Shown here one piece after another: positions 20,161 through 29,736 of a DNA stretch of 64,000 bases. How positions within the stretch are numbered: the stretch's first letter is position 1; every line of letters starts with the position of its first letter. The notes beneath the pieces are model-generated. The model worked only from the letters and a program-made list of their open reading frames with translations, ran no database searches and was not told the DNA's origin. This stretch comes from Myxococcales bacterium (GTDB lineage: Bacteria; Myxococcota_A; Polyangia; Polyangiales; Polyangiaceae): NCBI GenBank assembly GCA_025355005.1, contig JANXLV010000208.1, positions 1-64,000 on the forward strand. Direction: 5' to 3'. A program made the position numbers and the translations under genes.

Positions 20161-23100
20161 CTATTGTCCTATCGCGATTTCGGATTCAAGCAATGTGTCC
20201 GACTTGCGAACGAACTCCACGAACGAAGCGTAATCATCGCCCGGCATGACGCGGCCCGCCGGAATGTCCACCAGGCGATTCAGGAAGATCGCCTTCCCAC
20301 GGATCGAATCGTTCACCTGCACCACGCGATCCTGGTGCTTTGCCTCACCGTGGGGAAGGCTCGTCGGAAGCGCAACACCGTCAGGCGCGACCACCTCGAA
20401 GTGGACCTCCACGTGCGACGGGCTTCCGAGCAACAGCGGGGTCTGCCTCTTCGGCAGCGTGGCGAGCTCACCCAGGCGCAGCGGGAAGAGCGCTTTCAGG
20501 ATGCGCCGGCCGCCCTGCGTGCGGACCAGCTCCTTCACCTCTGCGCGCATCTTCACGACAAACGGCTGTGTCACGTCGTCCAGCGCGATGAGCTCCAGCT
20601 TGCGCAGCTTGGCGCCCGGGATATTGCGTCCGAGAAGGCGCGTCTCCACGAAATCATCACGCTGAGCCTCCGGGACGCGTGTGAACACGGAGCGCATGCC
20701 GATGGCGAGCTTGCCCGTGTACGTGGACGAGAGGACGAGGTCCGCGGAGCCGTCGGCTCGCAGATCTGCGCGCCCCTGGAAATCCACGCCGTCGAGCGCG
20801 CCCTCGCTCGGGATCTTCTCCTCTGGTGTTCCCGCAATCAGGATGGTGACGGGCTGGCCGCGCAGCTCCGCGGGCACGTAGCCGTACGGAGCGAACTTGT
20901 CGCGGATGGTGAGGTAGCGAACGCCGGAGGCCGCCGTCGCCTTGGGTGCATCGGTTGCGCTCGGCTTCTTGCTGTCGCCCGTGTCCACGCGCAAGACCAC
21001 GCTGTCGAAGCTCTCCGACTCGCTCATGGGGCCGATGGGCGAGAGCGCGAGCTTGTTCTTCGCCACGCCGAACTGGACCGGCACGCCGAGCAAGCGGAGG
21101 AAGTGATAGAAGGCCGACTGCTTGGAGCCGCTCTTGCCGGTGATCACGCGCCGGCCGTCGTTCTCGTTGCCGTCCTCGACCTTGTCCATGACGTACTTGT
21201 AGACTGCACGGATCTTGTCATCCGTGCGCGCGGTCGCGCCGAACAGGTCCTTCGACATCCTCTGGAGGCGCGGATCCAGCGGGATCTCGTCGCTCGTGAG
21301 GTCCACGTAGCGGGTGAGCGTGTCCGTGAGCGAGTTGCCCCAGCCAATGCGCACGCTCGGGAGGAACTCGTTCGCGGGCACCGGATCGGGCTCCTCGGGC
21401 GCCGGCGGTGACTCGTCGACCCGCCAGCGTCGCTCGGTGAAGATGCCCTTCTCCGTGACGCTCGGCGCGGGGACAGAGCCGCGCGTTTCGATCTGCAGCG
21501 TCCGGTCCTTCGGCGTGATGGTGACGAACTCGCTGCGCCAGTAACCCTTGTCTGGTTCGCGGAAGAACCAGGTGGGGCCGCGGTAGATCTTGCCGTGGAG
21601 ACCGTCGCCGGCAGTTGGCGTGACGTGCTCCATCTCGATGTAGTCGCCCACCTCGAGGTGCGGCATGGTCATCGTGGGCTTGCCCGCGACCTCGAGCGGC
21701 TCGAGCACGGTGCCGTCCGCCTTGATCACGCGGAAGCGAAGCACCAGCCCGTCCGGCGCCTTCTGCTCCGACTCCTTGCCGATCGCCTCCTGGGACTGGA
21801 TGCGCTGGATCTCGTGCTCGAGCATCTCGCTCGACCCGTCGGGGTGAACGAGCAGCGCCGAGTAGTCGAGGACGCGCGCGGCCGTGCCGTCCATGTGCTT
21901 GCCGCTCTTCTCCCACGTGATGAAGTCGGCGATGACCTTCTTGCCGTCCATTCGGTACGGCTCGAGGGCGGTCGCTCCCTCCACGAGCTCCACGGCGCTG
22001 CGGAGCTCCGAGGTCTTGCCCCCGTTCTGGATCGCCATCGCGAGCGCGCTGCGAAGAGCCGCGGAATCACCCTTGGCGAACGCGCGGTCCGCGATGCGGA
22101 AGCGCGCAGTGGAGTCCGCGGGGTTCTTGGCGAGCGCCTGCTCCAGCTCGCGCGCTGCCGCGCTGGGATCGCCCGAGCGCGAAAGGATGTCGGCCACGCG
22201 CGCGGCAATGTCCTTGCGCTCCGGCCTGCGCTTCTCGAGCCTGCGAAGCTCCGCGATGGCAGTGGGCCAATCGCGACGTGCAAGCGCGCGGTCGAGCTGG
22301 ATCTCCGCGTCCGGCTCGAGCTTCATGATCCGTGCGGCTACGGCGTCGGCCTCCATCACGGAGCCATCCGCGTCGAGCGCAGTGAGGTAGGCACGGAGCG
22401 CGCCGGCGTCGCTGGGGAAGCTGTTCTGGAGGTCCTGCAGGGTCTTCATGCCCTCCGCGCGCCAGCCGAGCCGCTGATAGATCGCAGCGAGCTCCTCGCG
22501 CAGCGCGGGCGTGCGCGGGAACTGCTCCGCGAGCTTCTTGATCGGCTCCACCGTCTCCAGCAGACCCTTCTGGTCTGCCTGGTCCATGGTGAGCCAGGCG
22601 CTGGAGTACCAGAGGCTCGGATCCTTCGCGACCGCGCGCGCATGCAGGTCGTGCTCCTGCTTCCGGCGTGTCTCGTCGCCGTAGATCGGATCGGCGTGCG
22701 TGAAAGTGGCCGCCATGGAGAGCGCGATCGCCGCCGCATCTTCCTTCGCTACGTACGGCTCCAGGATGACGTTCGCCGCATCTGGCAGCGCCTCCACGTT
22801 GAGCAGATACGAAACGAGCGCGGCGCGAACGGGCGCTCCCGCGGACTTCTGCTCCACGAAGACGTCGAGCGCGTTGGGGCTCTGCAGCACGGTCATCTCC
22901 GACAGCCCAAAAGCGGCGCGCCCCTCCGAGCTCGTCGTGATCTTGGCGGCGGTGCCATCCATGTTGAGCAGACGGATCTGCACGGCGTCGGACGTGGTGG
23001 ACCCGAGGACGCGATGACGCCCAGGTCCCAAGCGCACGGCCACGCCGAAGCGCTGCCAGCTGCCCCACTCGCGCGGATCTCGGTGGCCGACCTTGATGCC

Positions 23101-23991
23101 GTCGACCCACACGTCCACGGACCCTTGCATCGCGACGATCATGTCGCGGGAAACCTTGGTCTCCAGGAACGTCTCTGCGTAGAAGATCCCATCCTCTGCG
23201 CGCTCGGTGCTGGCAACGACACAGCCGTGCCGCTTGGTGGGCAGGATGTGGGCGACGCTGCCGCGCATGGGATCCTTCGCCCAGGCAGGCGGCCACGGAG
23301 CTTGCTCCGCGCCGAAGGAGCGCCTTCGATCCGCCGCCACGCCATGGCCGAACGGCCCTGCGATGCGTACCTCGGTGGCGCATCCCATACGAGTGGCCAT
23401 GAGCGCGTCGTGCGCGTCGCCCGTCACCGTGGCGCGCTCGTAGGCGTCCGACAGTGACCAGTCGAACAGCTCCGCGGCGGCGCGCCAGCCGATGTTGCGC
23501 GGCGTCTGTACGAGCTTGTCGAGCGTGGCCGCGTGCTTTCCGTAGAGCCCCGCCACCTGGCTGCGGAGGTTCTGCAGATGGTGGGTCGCGAACCACGCGT
23601 AGAGCGACGCGTCGCGATCATTCGACGTGCTCGCGGCGGAGAGCGCGGCAATGTAGCTGTCGGCAGCCTTCTGCGGCTCGCCGTGGGTCTCGTCCCAGAG
23701 AGCGCGTGCGGTGCTTGCGCGCACGCCGCCGCCCGCGTCGCCGAGCTTCTTGCGCGCGCCGTCTGCGCGCTTCGCGTCGCCCTGGGGCGCGACCATCTCG
23801 TTCATGAGCCACTCGCCGAGCAGCTCCTTGTCCGTGGCGCTCTGCGCGTCGCTGCGGAGGTCCGCGAGGGACCGTGGAGGCGCGGACTCCTCCAGCACGG
23901 GGGTGCAACCCGTGGTGCCGCTTGCCCCGGTCGCGACCACGCTGAGCGCACCAAGAAGCCACGCGAAGGCTTGTTTCTTCGAGTATTTCAA
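20161..23991 (-). CDS. Giant DUF3857/transglutaminase-like lipoprotein, catalytic residues lost
   Basis: 1276 residues with a signal ending in a lipobox-like TTGC. It has TPR-like helices (for example LREELAAIYQRLGWRAEGM) and a DUF3857-type beta domain (RVLDYSALLVHPDGSSEML). The transglutaminase-like domain aligns with the neighbour upstream, but the nucleophile position reads GKSGSKQSAF instead of GDCKDKA (Ser near residue 955). The His position reads FDSVVLRV instead of FDHAIAYV. A DUF2569-like C-terminal beta domain follows. The ATG overlaps the stop of the upstream paralogue (ATGA, 23988-23991). A structural rather than enzymatic role is inferred. Confidence 0.85.
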   Translation of the reverse strand: MKYSKKQAFAWLLGALSVVATGASGTTGCTPVLEESAPPRSLADLRSDAQSATDKELLGEWLMNEMVAPQGDAKRADGARKKLGDAGGGVRASTARALWDETHGEPQKAADSYIAALSAASTSNDRDASLYAWFATHHLQNLRSQVAGLYGKHAATLDKLVQTPRNIGWRAAAELFDWSLSDAYERATVTGDAHDALMATRMGCATEVRIAGPFGHGVAADRRRSFGAEQAPWPPAWAKDPMRGSVAHILPTKRHGCVVASTERAEDGIFYAETFLETKVSRDMIVAMQGSVDVWVDGIKVGHRDPREWGSWQRFGVAVRLGPGRHRVLGSTTSDAVQIRLLNMDGTAAKITTSSEGRAAFGLSEMTVLQSPNALDVFVEQKSAGAPVRAALVSYLLNVEALPDAANVILEPYVAKEDAAAIALSMAATFTHADPIYGDETRRKQEHDLHARAVAKDPSLWYSSAWLTMDQADQKGLLETVEPIKKLAEQFPRTPALREELAAIYQRLGWRAEGMKTLQDLQNSFPSDAGALRAYLTALDADGSVMEADAVAARIMKLEPDAEIQLDRALARRDWPTAIAELRRLEKRRPERKDIAARVADILSRSGDPSAAARELEQALAKNPADSTARFRIADRAFAKGDSAALRSALAMAIQNGGKTSELRSAVELVEGATALEPYRMDGKKVIADFITWEKSGKHMDGTAARVLDYSALLVHPDGSSEMLEHEIQRIQSQEAIGKESEQKAPDGLVLRFRVIKADGTVLEPLEVAGKPTMTMPHLEVGDYIEMEHVTPTAGDGLHGKIYRGPTWFFREPDKGYWRSEFVTITPKDRTLQIETRGSVPAPSVTEKGIFTERRWRVDESPPAPEEPDPVPANEFLPSVRIGWGNSLTDTLTRYVDLTSDEIPLDPRLQRMSKDLFGATARTDDKIRAVYKYVMDKVEDGNENDGRRVITGKSGSKQSAFYHFLRLLGVPVQFGVAKNKLALSPIGPMSESESFDSVVLRVDTGDSKKPSATDAPKATAASGVRYLTIRDKFAPYGYVPAELRGQPVTILIAGTPEEKIPSEGALDGVDFQGRADLRADGSADLVLSSTYTGKLAIGMRSVFTRVPEAQRDDFVETRLLGRNIPGAKLRKLELIALDDVTQPFVVKMRAEVKELVRTQGGRRILKALFPLRLGELATLPKRQTPLLLGSPSHVEVHFEVVAPDGVALPTSLPHGEAKHQDRVVQVNDSIRGKAIFLNRLVDIPAGRVMPGDDYASFVEFVRKSDTLLESEIAIGQ

Positions 23992-26900
23992 CGTGCACCT
24001 TGCTGGAAGACGAGACGCTGGCCCAGCGCGCGATCCGCTTCTTCGGCGAACGCGCGGAGCTGCGCGTACTCGGTGACGGGGATGCGCGTCTTGTCGATCG
24101 TGGTCACTGTCTTCACGTGATAGGCGCCCTGCGCGTCCTTCTCCACGGTCACCTTCACGCTTCCGTAGACGCTCTTCACTTCGGCAGCGGTGGGCGTGTG
24201 GGTCACCTTGGCGTTTGCCGGCAACCGGATGATGAACTCCGTCGTGTCCGTGGTCTTCGCGGAGATGCGGATGTCGCGCTTGCGCTGCGAGAGCGGCGTG
24301 TAGTCACGGACGAAGTGCTCACGCGGGCCAGCCGCCATGCTTCGCGCGTCCCCGTCCTTGCGCGCGAAGTCGGGCGCCTTGCCCTTGGCGTGTAGCGTCG
24401 CGGGCGCCTCCACGTTCTCCAGATCGTTCGTCTCCGCGACGGAGAGCTCGAGCTGCGGGAACTCGCCGGAGAGATCCTCCTGGGCGCGCTGCTTCTTCGT
24501 GTCCGCCGCGTGGTAGCGCTGCCGGAACGCGCTGCCGGACACGCCCTTCGCTTCCACCTTGTAGTCCACGTTCACCGCGCCGTCCGCGAGCACGGTGGTG
24601 TCCACGGTGCGCTTCACGTTGCTGGCCTCCGCGGGCGGCTCCGGAATGTGGACCAGCTTTGGCTTGCCCTCGTTCACGAGCAGCGCAAGCGAGCCGCGGT
24701 CCATGCTCGGCAGCTCGTCGGAGCCGGTGTACTCGGCGGTCCCGTCCAGGAAGAGCTCCATCGACGGCACGTATGCGATCGCATGGTCGAACGGCGCGAG
24801 GCTCGCCGGGTCCGTATCGAAATCCCCGCGCTGCCCCGTGCGCACGATCACGATCGTGGCGGGAATTCCCGCCTCCTTGAGCATGGTGACGATCAGCGTT
24901 GCCTTGTCCTTACAGTCACCGAAGCCGCGCGCGAAGATCTGCGCGCAGCGATACGGCTTGAAGCCGTGGATGCCGAACTCCAGCGCCACGTAGCGCGTCT
25001 TCTGCACCACGTAGTCGTAGATGGCGTTGACCTTGGCGCGAGAGTCGGTGATGCCCTTCGTGATCTCGGCCACGCGCCTCCGCACCTCTTCGTCCGCGGT
25101 GAACTGATCCTTCACGAGGCCCCAGTACCAGGCACCCATCTCGTCCCACGACTTGAAGGTGGACACGTGGATGTGCGCCATGGCCTCCGCCGTGGGCGGC
25201 GCGTTGGCCTCGGACGGGAGGGCCGGGACGTTGTCCGCGCTCCACTTGTAGATGCGCGTGTCCGCGGTCTCGGAGATCTCCTTCTTGAGGTTCGGGACCT
25301 TGCCGTCGTTCAGGAAGAACGTGCGGGCCTTCGGCGTGATGAGCACGTAGTCCGCGCGGAACGTGGGCTCGTCATCCTGCATGTAGCGGACCTCGCCGAA
25401 GTAGTCGGCGAACTCGTTGCGCTGCGAGACGTCTTCGACGCGGTAGAGGAGCTCCACCACGTCTCCCGGGTACAAACGGGGAAAGTGCACGTAATAGACG
25501 CGCTGGCTCGTGTAGGTGGCGATCGTGGGGTTGTCCGCCGGGCCGTCGCCGGTCTCCGCGGCCTCCTCGATCTGACCGTCCTTGCGGTACACGCGCGCGC
25601 CGCGCAGCTGCACGGTCTCCGAGTCGGCCTGGTAGCCAAACGCATACTCGCGCGCGCTCGCGCACTCCGCGTCCGTGAGCGGCTGGAACACCAGCTGGTG
25701 GAAGCGGCTCGCGAGGCCGTTCGCGAACACAGTGGTCACCTGCAGGTTCTCGAGCGTGCGCCGCGAGAAGCCCTCGGGCTTGGCGTCGCGCCTTGCCAGG
25801 AACTCCGCGGAGGTCCGCGCGTAGGCCTCGTCCGCGCGCTTCTTCTGGGGCTCCGCGTGCGCCAGGTACTCGCGAATGTCCTTGGACTGCGGGCGCAGCT
25901 CGAGCACCTTTCGGAGGAGCCGCAGCTGCTCGTCCGTCTGACCGCCGAGCGCATACACGTTCGCGAGCGCTGTCATGGACTCCACGTCCTCGGGCGCGAG
26001 CTCCAGCGCGCGCTTGTACATGTCGATGGCGCGGGTGCGCTCACCGAGCGAGATGAAGAACCGCGCGCCGGTGCTGAGCGTCTGCGAGCTGTCCGGGTTC
26101 GCCGCGACGAAGCGCTCGATCCAGCGGGCAGCGGCCTCGTGATCGCGTTGATCGATCGCGAGATCGATCTGGTCGCGCAAGAACGAGCCGTCGTCGAAGC
26201 GCAGCGCGGCATACCGCGTCTCGGCGCGGGCGGCCTCTGCCGTGCGGTTCTGATCACGCAGCGCCGCAGCGAGCGTGCGAAGCAGCGCCACGCTCTTCGG
26301 GCGGCGCTCGAGCGCGCGATAGATGAGGCCCAGCGCCGTCTCGTGCAGGCCCGCGGTCTGGAACAGCTCGATACGTGCGAGCGTGGCCGGCACATTGTCG
26401 CGATCGAGCAGGAGCACGCGATCGTAGTAGGGGATCGCATCGCGGAAATTCGCACCCTCGCGCAGGTGGCCCGCGCGCGCGAGCAGCACCAGGATGCGGT
26501 CCTCCGCGGACGTGCTCCCATCCACCTTCGCCTCGGCCTTCTCGATCCACGATGCGCGCTGATTCTTGTCCTCGGCGAGATCGCCGGCCAGGAGCAGCCG
26601 CTTGATCGTCGGGGCCTTCTCTGCGGACTTCCGCGCCAGATCGCGCGCGAGGTGCTCCGCGGGGTCGTCGGACTGCGTGAGCACGAGGTAGCGCGCATAC
26701 GCCTCCTGCGCGGCGGGATCGTTCCCGGCGATCAGTCGCTCGAAGCGCGGGACCGCGCCCTCGGTCGCGCCGGTCTTCGCGCCCTTCGCGCTGGCGCTGG
26801 CGTTGACGCTGGCGTTGACGCTGGCGTTGACCGGTGCAGGTGCAGCGGTCGCGGCGCGCACGTCCGTCTTCTTGAAGCGCTGCGCGGCTGCCTCTTGCGC

Positions 26901-27842
26901 GTGCTCGACGTTTGGCTCGCTGGCGAGGTGTTCGTCCGGGCTGCCGTCGCGGCCCGCGAGCCGCAGCGAGAACATCGATGCGGACTCGTCGCCGCACAGC
27001 TTCACCGTGAGCCGGTTCCACCCTGGCTTCAGCGTGACCTCCACGCCAAAGCGCTCGGCGTCCAGGTCACGGTACTTCTCGTCGCGCATGACCTCTGCGC
27101 CGTTCCAGAAGACCTTGAACGCGCCGGCGGCGCCCATCCACACGGAGATGGGCCGCGGGCCCACGGGATTGGTTGTATCATGCACGAATGTGGTCGCGTA
27201 GGTGCAGACCTTCTCCGCGGGCCGCACCCAGGCGCCGGCATCCACCCAGCCGTACGGCGAGGCGCTCCGGGCCAGGCGCCACTTCACGGGGCGCTCCTTG
27301 CCGTCGTAGCTGCGGCCGAGGTTGAGCGGGTCCGCGACGTCCTCCTCCGGACCGAACGGGCGGCTGAGGCCTGTCTTTCCCTCGTTGTCGAAGGGCCCGA
27401 CGTTGAGCCAGCTGCCCACGTAGCCGAGCAGCTTCACCTTCGCCTGCGCACCATCGAGGTCACCGCGGCGCCTGCGCGCGTATGCGGACAGCAGCCCGGC
27501 GTAGGCGCGCGTCGCCGGATCCGCGCGCGTGCTCTGCGCGACTGCTCCGAGCGCGGCCTCGATGCGAGCGGGGTCCACGTCGTCCCAGCGCTGCCATAGT
27601 CGCCTGAGGGATACGTACGAGAGCGGGGCTCCCGTTTGCTCGGCCTCGGCGGTGAGGTCGGCGACGATGCGCCCGCCGTCCGATACCTCCGCGCGCGCCG
27701 GCGCCTCGCCGAGCTGCCCGAAAGAGCTCGAGAGGCCAATCACCGCACCCAGAACCCAGCCACGGGAAAGCTTCACGGGGAATGTTTTTACACCAATCCG
27801 GGCGGTCGCCAGGCTGGAATTCGGCTCTATCGTGGTACACAT
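23988..27842 (-). CDS. Giant DUF3857/transglutaminase-like protein, catalytic residues intact
   Basis: 1284 residues; a hydrophobic export segment lies at about 28-50. An N-terminal beta-rich region with PA14-like features (WMGAAGAFKVFWNGAEVMRD) is followed by TPR repeats (about 400-680). A DUF3857-type domain comes next (EYAFGYQADSETVQLRGARV). The transglutaminase-like domain keeps Cys977 in GFGDCKDKA, His in APFDHAIAYV and Asp in LFLDGTAEYTG. A short 12-bp repeat encodes a VNAS-rich linker. This is the first gene of a three-gene operon. The ATG at 27842 has no clear ribosome site; a GTG at 27776 would leave a tidier signal peptide. Substrate is unknown. Confidence 0.85.
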   Translation of the reverse strand: MCTTIEPNSSLATARIGVKTFPVKLSRGWVLGAVIGLSSSFGQLGEAPARAEVSDGGRIVADLTAEAEQTGAPLSYVSLRRLWQRWDDVDPARIEAALGAVAQSTRADPATRAYAGLLSAYARRRRGDLDGAQAKVKLLGYVGSWLNVGPFDNEGKTGLSRPFGPEEDVADPLNLGRSYDGKERPVKWRLARSASPYGWVDAGAWVRPAEKVCTYATTFVHDTTNPVGPRPISVWMGAAGAFKVFWNGAEVMRDEKYRDLDAERFGVEVTLKPGWNRLTVKLCGDESASMFSLRLAGRDGSPDEHLASEPNVEHAQEAAAQRFKKTDVRAATAAPAPVNASVNASVNASASAKGAKTGATEGAVPRFERLIAGNDPAAQEAYARYLVLTQSDDPAEHLARDLARKSAEKAPTIKRLLLAGDLAEDKNQRASWIEKAEAKVDGSTSAEDRILVLLARAGHLREGANFRDAIPYYDRVLLLDRDNVPATLARIELFQTAGLHETALGLIYRALERRPKSVALLRTLAAALRDQNRTAEAARAETRYAALRFDDGSFLRDQIDLAIDQRDHEAAARWIERFVAANPDSSQTLSTGARFFISLGERTRAIDMYKRALELAPEDVESMTALANVYALGGQTDEQLRLLRKVLELRPQSKDIREYLAHAEPQKKRADEAYARTSAEFLARRDAKPEGFSRRTLENLQVTTVFANGLASRFHQLVFQPLTDAECASAREYAFGYQADSETVQLRGARVYRKDGQIEEAAETGDGPADNPTIATYTSQRVYYVHFPRLYPGDVVELLYRVEDVSQRNEFADYFGEVRYMQDDEPTFRADYVLITPKARTFFLNDGKVPNLKKEISETADTRIYKWSADNVPALPSEANAPPTAEAMAHIHVSTFKSWDEMGAWYWGLVKDQFTADEEVRRRVAEITKGITDSRAKVNAIYDYVVQKTRYVALEFGIHGFKPYRCAQIFARGFGDCKDKATLIVTMLKEAGIPATIVIVRTGQRGDFDTDPASLAPFDHAIAYVPSMELFLDGTAEYTGSDELPSMDRGSLALLVNEGKPKLVHIPEPPAEASNVKRTVDTTVLADGAVNVDYKVEAKGVSGSAFRQRYHAADTKKQRAQEDLSGEFPQLELSVAETNDLENVEAPATLHAKGKAPDFARKDGDARSMAAGPREHFVRDYTPLSQRKRDIRISAKTTDTTEFIIRLPANAKVTHTPTAAEVKSVYGSVKVTVEKDAQGAYHVKTVTTIDKTRIPVTEYAQLRAFAEEADRALGQRLVFQQGAR
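26797..26832. repeat. 12-bp tandem repeat, three copies, inside a coding region
   Basis: Unit CTGGCGTTGACG is present twice exactly and once with the last base changed. On the minus strand it encodes a repeated Val-Asn-Ala-Ser linker ahead of the TPR region. In-frame length keeps the protein intact when copies are gained or lost. Confidence 0.85.
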
Positions 27843-27848
27843 GCTCGT

Positions 27849-28859
27849 GTGACAGCGGCGGAGAAAGAGGTCTCCGGCGTCGGTGAACCGGCGCCGAGCG
27901 GCGAGCTACCACCAGAGGAGCCCGTGCGGAAGGAGCGCGGCGCGCTTCGCGGCATCATCAAGACGATGCGCCCGCACCAGTGGGTGAAGAACCTCTTCGT
28001 GCTGGCGCCCATGTTCTTCGCGAAGGATCTGGTGAGCACCAACGCCGCCGGCAAGGCCCAGCTCGATCTCGAGATCAGCGTGCGCGCGCTCGCGGGAACC
28101 GCGGTGTTCTGCCTGCTCGCGGGCGCGGTCTACACCATCAACGATCTCGTCGACGTCGAAGCGGACCGCGTTCACCCCGTGAAGCGCTTCCGCCCCATCC
28201 CGAGCGGCGCCGTGCCGGAGAACCTCGCGCGCGCGGCAGCCATCGGCCTGGTCGTGCTGTCGCTGGGCATGGGCGCCTTGCTGGACAAGATGTTCGCGCT
28301 CGTCGCGCTCGTCTACTTCGTCGAGAACATCCTCTACTCGTTCAAGCTGAAGAACGTGGCGTTCCTGGACGTGGGGCTCATCTCGTTCGGCTTCGTGCTG
28401 CGCGTGGTCGCGGGCGGCTACGCCACGGGTACGCATGTCAGCGGGTACATGCTCGCATGCACTGCGCTGCTCGCGCTCTTTCTGGGCTTCGGCAAGCGCC
28501 GTCACGAGCTCGCGGGAGAGCACGCAGGGAAGCAGCGCGCGGCGCTGAAGGCATATTCCGCGAATGCACTGAACGCCGCGCTGGCGCTCACCGGCGCGGC
28601 CACGGCCGTCGTATACGTCGCGTACACGCTGGACCCCGTCACGCAGGCGTTCTTCCAGAGCAAGTACCTGTGGATGACAGCGCCGTTCACCGTTGCCGGG
28701 ATCGTCCGCTTCTTGATGCTGGTCTCCGGCAAGGCCGGTCGCGGTCGCCGCGCCGAGTCGCCCACCCAGGAGATGCTGCGCGACGTGCCCTTCGTGCTGA
28801 ACCTCGTGCTGTGGGTGATCGTGGTCGCCGCGCTCGTCTACCGGCTTCGGCCCGGCTGA
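27849..28859 (+). CDS. UbiA-family decaprenyl-phosphate phosphoribosyltransferase-like protein
   Basis: 336 residues with about eight membrane helices. The metal/diphosphate motif NDLVDVEADRVHPVKRFRPI and the start MRPHQWVKN closely resemble the branch of UbiA enzymes that join phosphoribosyl pyrophosphate to polyprenyl phosphate (Rv3806c-like), a step towards polyprenyl-phospho-sugars for surface glycans. A second acidic motif lies in AFLDVGLISFGFVLRVV. The start is GTG 27849, six nt from the divergent gene; a GTG at 27924 with a nearby GAGGAG and an ATG at 27966 are also possible. The polyprenyl substrate is inferred from the family. Confidence 0.82.
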   Translation: MTAAEKEVSGVGEPAPSGELPPEEPVRKERGALRGIIKTMRPHQWVKNLFVLAPMFFAKDLVSTNAAGKAQLDLEISVRALAGTAVFCLLAGAVYTINDLVDVEADRVHPVKRFRPIPSGAVPENLARAAAIGLVVLSLGMGALLDKMFALVALVYFVENILYSFKLKNVAFLDVGLISFGFVLRVVAGGYATGTHVSGYMLACTALLALFLGFGKRRHELAGEHAGKQRAALKAYSANALNAALALTGAATAVVYVAYTLDPVTQAFFQSKYLWMTAPFTVAGIVRFLMLVSGKAGRGRRAESPTQEMLRDVPFVLNLVLWVIVVAALVYRLRPG

Positions 28860-28935
28860 GGCCGGCTGAGGGACCCCCACCAATAAAGTGGCGAACGCGA
28901 GCGATCGTAGCCATGATGTGACGACGAGAGCCTAG

Positions 28936-29736
28936 ATGAGCGAAGCCGAGGCGGTCGTCGTCCCCGAGAAGAAGAAACGGTTCTCTGCGTTCCGCGCGAA
29001 GCCGGATGCGTGGGTGGAGCTCGGGCTCACGCTGCCGATCTTCCTCATCTACCACCTTGGCGTCATCTTCCTGGACACCAAGAACGGCACGGACTTCGTC
29101 ACCGGACAGATCCTGGACCTCGCGCACGGCGGCACCGCTGTCTACCTGGGCATCACGCTCGCCATCGGCCTCGCGTTCTCGATCCCGTTCGTGCTGCTCG
29201 CGCGCGGTCAGATCTTCCACCCGCGCAAGTTCATCCAGATGGCCATCGAAGGCACCGTGTACGCGACGGTGCTCGGCCTTGCGGTGCCCAAGGTCGTTGG
29301 CTTCTTGCTCGATGTCGGAAGCAAGGACGTGAAGCCACAGGGCGGCGTCTTCTCCGGCTTCATCTCGTCGCTCGGCGCCGGCTTCTACGAGGAGCTCGCG
29401 TTCCGCGTCGTGCTGTTTGGTCTCGGCGGCAAGGCGATCGTGTGGCTGCTCTCCAAGGAGAAGCCGTCCGCGCTCGCGGCGCAGTCCGCCCAGGAGAGCG
29501 CGCTCTCCATGCGCACCGTCGGCATGTTGCTCGCGTGGGCGGTGATCTGCTCGATGCTCTTCTCCGGCATGCACTACGTGGGCAGCCTGGGTGATTCGTT
29601 CCAGGTGCGCTCGTTCGTCTACCGCTGGCTCTTCGGTCTGGCGCTGACGCTCATCTTCTCGACGCGAGGCTTCGCCGTGGCAGTGTGGACGCACGCCATC
29701 TACGACATCTGGGTCCTGGCGCTCAAGGGGTCGTAG
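28936..29736 (+). CDS. CPBP-family intramembrane metalloprotease
   Basis: 266 residues, multi-spanning. The three CPBP (CAAX protease/bacteriocin-processing; 'Abi') motifs are present: EELAFR (motif 1), FSGMHY (motif 2) and THAIYD (motif 3, HxxxD). These families cleave within membranes in prenylated-peptide processing, bacteriocin immunity or related roles; the substrate here is unknown. It lies downstream of the UbiA gene with a 76-nt gap, so co-transcription is possible. Its 3' end overlaps the convergent MFS gene by 14 nt. Confidence 0.88.
   Translation: MSEAEAVVVPEKKKRFSAFRAKPDAWVELGLTLPIFLIYHLGVIFLDTKNGTDFVTGQILDLAHGGTAVYLGITLAIGLAFSIPFVLLARGQIFHPRKFIQMAIEGTVYATVLGLAVPKVVGFLLDVGSKDVKPQGGVFSGFISSLGAGFYEELAFRVVLFGLGGKAIVWLLSKEKPSALAAQSAQESALSMRTVGMLLAWAVICSMLFSGMHYVGSLGDSFQVRSFVYRWLFGLALTLIFSTRGFAVAVWTHAIYDIWVLALKGS

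Noticed and set aside
24510..27599. Very long open frame on the plus strand opposite the first transglutaminase-like gene
   Set aside because: It is an antisense shadow of GC-rich coding: Arg/His/Leu-rich with no domain, while the minus-strand frame encodes recognisable domains.
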